DNA from: Cellvibrionales bacterium UBA1969
GTDB taxonomy: Bacteria; Pseudomonadota; Gammaproteobacteria; Pseudomonadales; UBA7434
Reading direction: 5' to 3'
Length of the DNA: 35,395 bases
NCBI GenBank assembly: GCA_002339085.1
Contig: DDDX01000091.1
Span: forward strand, 1 to 35,395
Shown here: one piece after another, positions 32,726 to 35,395 of the stretch
How positions within the stretch are numbered: the first letter of the stretch is position 1
Layout of the letters: the number at the start of each line of letters is the position of its first letter
Notes under the pieces: model-generated
Database searches by the model: none
The model's input: the letters and a program-made list of their open reading frames with translations, nothing else
Told to the model about the DNA's origin: nothing
Made by a program: the position numbers and the translations under genes

Positions 32726-34186
32726 ATGTGGGAAGAAGTGCGAATTGTTATTGTTGATAATGATCAGCGTAGGCGTGATGAGCTTAAATTAGTTTTTGAA
32801 TTCATTGGAGAACCGGTTCGTTGTTTTTCTTACGCTGAGTGGCAGCAGGCCGAAGTTCAAACCAGTGCCTACCGAGAAAATCTTAGCTTGTTAGTCTTGG
32901 CGCAAGACCAACAACCTTTAGTTGAGCATTTGCAATATGCTGAGCATTGGCAGCCAGGCCTGCCGATTATGATTGTTGATTATGATAGCAACGATCTTAA
33001 TGAACTTGAGATACCCCCTTCAGTAATTTCTAAACTTCAGATGCCGCCCAATTATGCCCGTTTGGTAGACGACCTCCATCGCGCACAAGTCTATCGCCAG
33101 CAACAAAATATTATGAATGGTCGACCACTGCATCGCGATCCGGTGTTATTTCGCAGCCTGGTGGGCACCAGTCGAAAAATTCAGCAGGTCCGCGAATTAA
33201 TGGCGCAAGTAGCCGACAAGAATGTGACAGTGTTAATCACCGGTGAATCGGGGACTGGCAAGGAAGTGGTTGCCCGTAACTTACACTACCATTCACCGCG
33301 TCAGCAACAGCCCTTTGTGCCAGTTAATTGCGGAGCCATTCCCCCTGAGTTACTTGAAAGCGAATTATTCGGTCACGAAAAAGGGGCCTTTACTGGGGCT
33401 ATTTCAAGCCGTGCCGGGCGTTTTGAAATGGCTCAAGGGGGCACCTTATTTCTTGATGAGATCGGCGATATGCCGCTTAATATGCAGGTCAAAATTCTTC
33501 GTGTCTTGCAAGAGCGCACATTTGAAAGGGTCGGTGGTAATACAACGATCGAGGTGGATGTTCGCATAATTGCCGCGACCCATAAAAATTTAGAGATAAT
33601 GATCAGTGATGGTGAATTTCGAGAAGACTTGTATTACCGCTTAAATGTTTTCCCAATTGAAATGCCGGCTTTGCGTGAACGGGTTGAAGATTTACCGCTT
33701 TTATTAAATGAATTGATTTCACGTTTAGAAAACGAAAAACGCGGTTCAATACGATTTAATTCCGCCGCGATTATGTCGCTTTGCCAGCATAGCTGGGCCG
33801 GTAATGTGCGAGAGCTGGCCAATTTAGTTGAGCGCATGGCGATTATGTACCCCTTCGGTGTCGTTGGCGTCAAAGATCTACCCCCTAAATTTCGCTACGT
33901 TGAACTAGAACAGGATGTCAGTGATGATGGTGCCGATCTCACGGATAGCCAGCCGAACCTTGAGGCCATGAAACATATCCTTAATGTGGATGTTAAACCG
34001 CTGCTGCCGCTCGATGGCATCGATTTAAAGGCCTATCTTGCCGATCTAGAGCAGCATTTGATTCAACAAGCCCTCGATGAGGCAAAAGGTGTAGTGGCCC
34101 GCGCCGCAGATAAACTGCAGATGCGGCGCACAACCTTGGTAGAGAAGATGCGTAAGTACGACCTAAACCGGCAGGCGATCAGTTAA
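32726..34186 (+). CDS. fleQ: Flagellar master regulator FleQ/FlrA (sigma54 enhancer-binding protein)
   Basis: FleQ is the top activator of polar-flagellar genes and in pseudomonads a c-di-GMP sensor. Domains: an N-terminal FleQ-type degenerate receiver (about 1-125, with EMPPSY-like QMPPNYARLVDDLHRAQVYR), then an AAA+ core from about 145 (FRSLVGTSRKIQQVR), Walker A GESGTGKE (173-180), the sigma54 contact loop GAFTGA (220-225), Walker B GGTLFLDEIGD, arginine-finger region EDLYYRLNVFPIEMPALRERVEDLPLLL and a C-terminal Fis-type HTH (GVVARAADKLQMRRTTLVEKMRKYDL). Similarity to Pseudomonas FleQ is high throughout. The ATG at 32726 is chosen over a TTG at 32714; GGGA lies 8 nt upstream. It lies directly before fleS, as in Pseudomonas. 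Confidence 0.96.
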   Translation: MWEEVRIVIVDNDQRRRDELKLVFEFIGEPVRCFSYAEWQQAEVQTSAYRENLSLLVLAQDQQPLVEHLQYAEHWQPGLPIMIVDYDSNDLNELEIPPSVISKLQMPPNYARLVDDLHRAQVYRQQQNIMNGRPLHRDPVLFRSLVGTSRKIQQVRELMAQVADKNVTVLITGESGTGKEVVARNLHYHSPRQQQPFVPVNCGAIPPELLESELFGHEKGAFTGAISSRAGRFEMAQGGTLFLDEIGDMPLNMQVKILRVLQERTFERVGGNTTIEVDVRIIAATHKNLEIMISDGEFREDLYYRLNVFPIEMPALRERVEDLPLLLNELISRLENEKRGSIRFNSAAIMSLCQHSWAGNVRELANLVERMAIMYPFGVVGVKDLPPKFRYVELEQDVSDDGADLTDSQPNLEAMKHILNVDVKPLLPLDGIDLKAYLADLEQHLIQQALDEAKGVVARAADKLQMRRTTLVEKMRKYDLNRQAIS

Positions 34187-34278
34187 TGGCGATTTTTTTG
34201 CCGGCCTATTGAAATAGCGGCAGTGAAGAGTCTGACAAAAGTTTGACTTCTTCAGCGATGAGCGCGCGATAATTAACT

Positions 34279-34290
34279 TCAAGTCATTGA
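34279..34290. promoter_or_regulatory. FleQ-box-like site upstream of fleS
   Basis: TCAA-GTCA-TTGA has the half-sites and 4-nt spacing of the FleQ box known from Pseudomonas (core TCAA-N4-TTGA), and extends to TTCAA/TTGAA. It ends 22 bp before the -24 element of the fleS promoter, and the gene for FleQ lies immediately upstream. Confidence 0.6.
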
Positions 34291-34311
34291 ATAGATTAAT
34301 AAAACTCTACT

Positions 34312-34327
34312 AGGCATAGAGCTTGCA
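34312..34327 (+). promoter_or_regulatory. Sigma54 (-24/-12) promoter of fleS
   Basis: AGGCAT-AGAGC-TTGCA has GG and GC exactly 10 nt apart and a perfect TTGCA. The predicted start is near 34338, 60 bp before the fleS ATG. FleQ-dependent sigma54 transcription of fleSR is known in Pseudomonas, and a FleQ-box-like dyad sits just upstream. Confidence 0.75.
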
Positions 34328-34397
34328 GATTACTGTCTACACGGTTTTTGGCGTCAATGAGTCGCCAACAACCACGGTATGGAGCGGGTTATTGCGT

Positions 34398-35395
34398 ATG
34401 TCGAGAGTGGTATCATCCGAGTCTGTTACAGACTCAGCTAAGGTCGAGCAAGTGCTTGAAACGCATCGATCGCCTGCAGTTAAGCCCCCAGCTTCAGCCT
34501 CCGAGTCGCAACGCCAAGCTGTTACGCCGCACCCTATTGACCCCAACAGTGCAGAAGGCTTACAAGCGACTTTTGAATTATTTAATCGCATGTCTGATGA
34601 CTTAGCCGATTCCTACCGTGCCTTAGAAGCGAGGGTGGGGGCGCTCACTGCCGAGTTAGATCGGGTCAACGCGCAAAAAGCGCAAGAAGTACAATCTAAA
34701 GATCGTGTCAGTGCGCGACTAAGTAATTTATTAGACTTATTACCCGGTGGCGTTGTGGTATTAGATCGCTGGGGCACGATTTCTCAAATTAATCCAGCCG
34801 GTGAAGAATTATTAGCGACCGGATTAACCGGCCAAAAATGGGTCGACATTATTGCTGAGTTTTTTGCCCCACAAAGTGATGACGGTCATGAAATCTCAAT
34901 GAAGAGCGGTAAGCGAGTCAGTTTATCGACGCGGTCACTAGAACAAGAAACCGGACAAATTATTTTACTCACTGATCAAACAGAAACGCGGCATTTACAG
35001 GCTCAACTCAGTCGAGGACAACGCTTATCAGCCTTGGGTCGAATGGTTTCGGCGCTGGCGCATCAAATTCGAACCCCTTTATCCGCGGCTATTCTTTATG
35101 CCAGCCACTTAAAAGAGCGGGATCTAACGGCTGAACAAACAAGGCGGTTTTCAGAAAAAATCAGTTCTCGTTTACACCATCTTGAGCAGCAGGTCAGCGA
35201 TATGTTGGTGTTTGCTAAGGGCGATGTGGTGCTCAACGATGAGTGTTCGGTGGCGACGCTAATGACTGAATTACAGTCGGCGGTCGATGTGGCTTTACAG
35301 GCTAACCAAGCGCAGTTATTAGTCGACAACGATTGCCCTGAGTTGATCCTTCGCTGTAACTTACAAAGTCTTGTTGGCGCTTTGAGTAACTTAAT
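34398..35395 (+). CDS. fleS: Sensor histidine kinase FleS/FlrB (3'-truncated by the window edge)
   Basis: FleS/FlrB is a cytoplasmic kinase that phosphorylates FleR/FlrC to switch on basal-body and hook genes. The 332 residues present contain a variable Pro/Ser-rich start, a helical linker (FNRMSDDLADSYRALEARVGALTAELDRV), a PAS domain from about residue 110 (LLDLLPGGVVVLDRWGTISQINPAGEELL), a dimerisation domain with the phospho-accepting His222 in SALAHQIRTPLSAAILYASHL, and the start of the ATPase domain (LQSLVGALSNL, the N box), where the window ends. No transmembrane segment is seen. The ATG at 34398 is chosen; earlier in-frame starts would fall in or before the sigma54 promoter. fleR should follow. 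Confidence 0.93.
   Translation, partial: MSRVVSSESVTDSAKVEQVLETHRSPAVKPPASASESQRQAVTPHPIDPNSAEGLQATFELFNRMSDDLADSYRALEARVGALTAELDRVNAQKAQEVQSKDRVSARLSNLLDLLPGGVVVLDRWGTISQINPAGEELLATGLTGQKWVDIIAEFFAPQSDDGHEISMKSGKRVSLSTRSLEQETGQIILLTDQTETRHLQAQLSRGQRLSALGRMVSALAHQIRTPLSAAILYASHLKERDLTAEQTRRFSEKISSRLHHLEQQVSDMLVFAKGDVVLNDECSVATLMTELQSAVDVALQANQAQLLVDNDCPELILRCNLQSLVGALSNL

Noticed and set aside
1..35395. CRISPR arrays, insertion sequences, integrase or transposase genes
   Set aside because: I saw no regularly spaced repeats, no terminal inverted repeats around a transposase frame and no recombinase-like protein in the window.

Overview
The window reads as chromosome of a free-living gammaproteobacterium with one polar-type flagellum. 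Three things point there. The block petC-sspA-sspB / dolP-diaA-yraN-lpoA / rsmI-rnpB has the usual gammaproteobacterial order. The flagellar genes are governed by a FleQ/FlrA-type master regulator and a FleS/FlrB kinase rather than FlhDC. The visible promoters are sigma54 (-24/-12) elements. The DNA is moderately AT-rich by eye and genes are densely packed. I cannot name the species.

Layout. (1) 1-7,540, housekeeping: the end of the cytochrome bc1 operon (cytochrome b apparently fused in frame to cytochrome c1), sspA, sspB, then the leftward operon lpoA-(yraN remnant)-diaA-dolP, then rightward rsmI, a small lipoprotein gene and the RNase P RNA. (2) 7,541-14,350, accessory region: a SnoaL-fold gene, a decayed gene fragment, tRNA-Arg(CCT), a leftward luciferase-like (LLM) oxidoreductase, then a rightward operon of SnoaL-fold protein, CYP51-type P450, 3Fe-4S ferredoxin, 3beta-HSD-like SDR and a membrane protein that closely resembles plant cycloeucalenol cycloisomerase (CPI1). 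A leftward deazaflavin-type nitroreductase (DDN family) abuts its end. (3) 14,415-35,395, flagellar region: flgN and flgA leftward, then flgBCDEFGHIJKL, fliC, fliD, fliS, a fliT-like gene, fleQ and the first 332 codons of fleS, all rightward.

The most interesting part is region 2. In plants CPI1 opens the 9beta,19-cyclopropane ring of cycloeucalenol to give obtusifoliol, and CYP51 then removes the 14alpha-methyl of obtusifoliol. Here a CPI1 homologue lies in one operon with a CYP51, a ferredoxin that could feed it electrons, an SDR suited to 3beta-hydroxysteroid oxidation, and a ketosteroid-isomerase-fold protein. No squalene epoxidase or oxidosqualene cyclase is in the window. The island could therefore finish a sterol pathway encoded elsewhere or process sterols taken from algae; the sequence cannot decide between these.

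The flagellar region appears to be a regulatory cascade. FleQ is encoded next to fleS, and a FleQ-box-like dyad (TCAA-N4-TTGA) plus a sigma54 promoter precede fleS. A second sigma54 promoter, next to a 20-bp perfect palindrome, precedes flgB. FleQ itself has a possible sigma28-like promoter. FlgJ lacks the muramidase domain, FlgE and FlgK are unusually long, and flgM is missing from its usual place between flgA and flgN.
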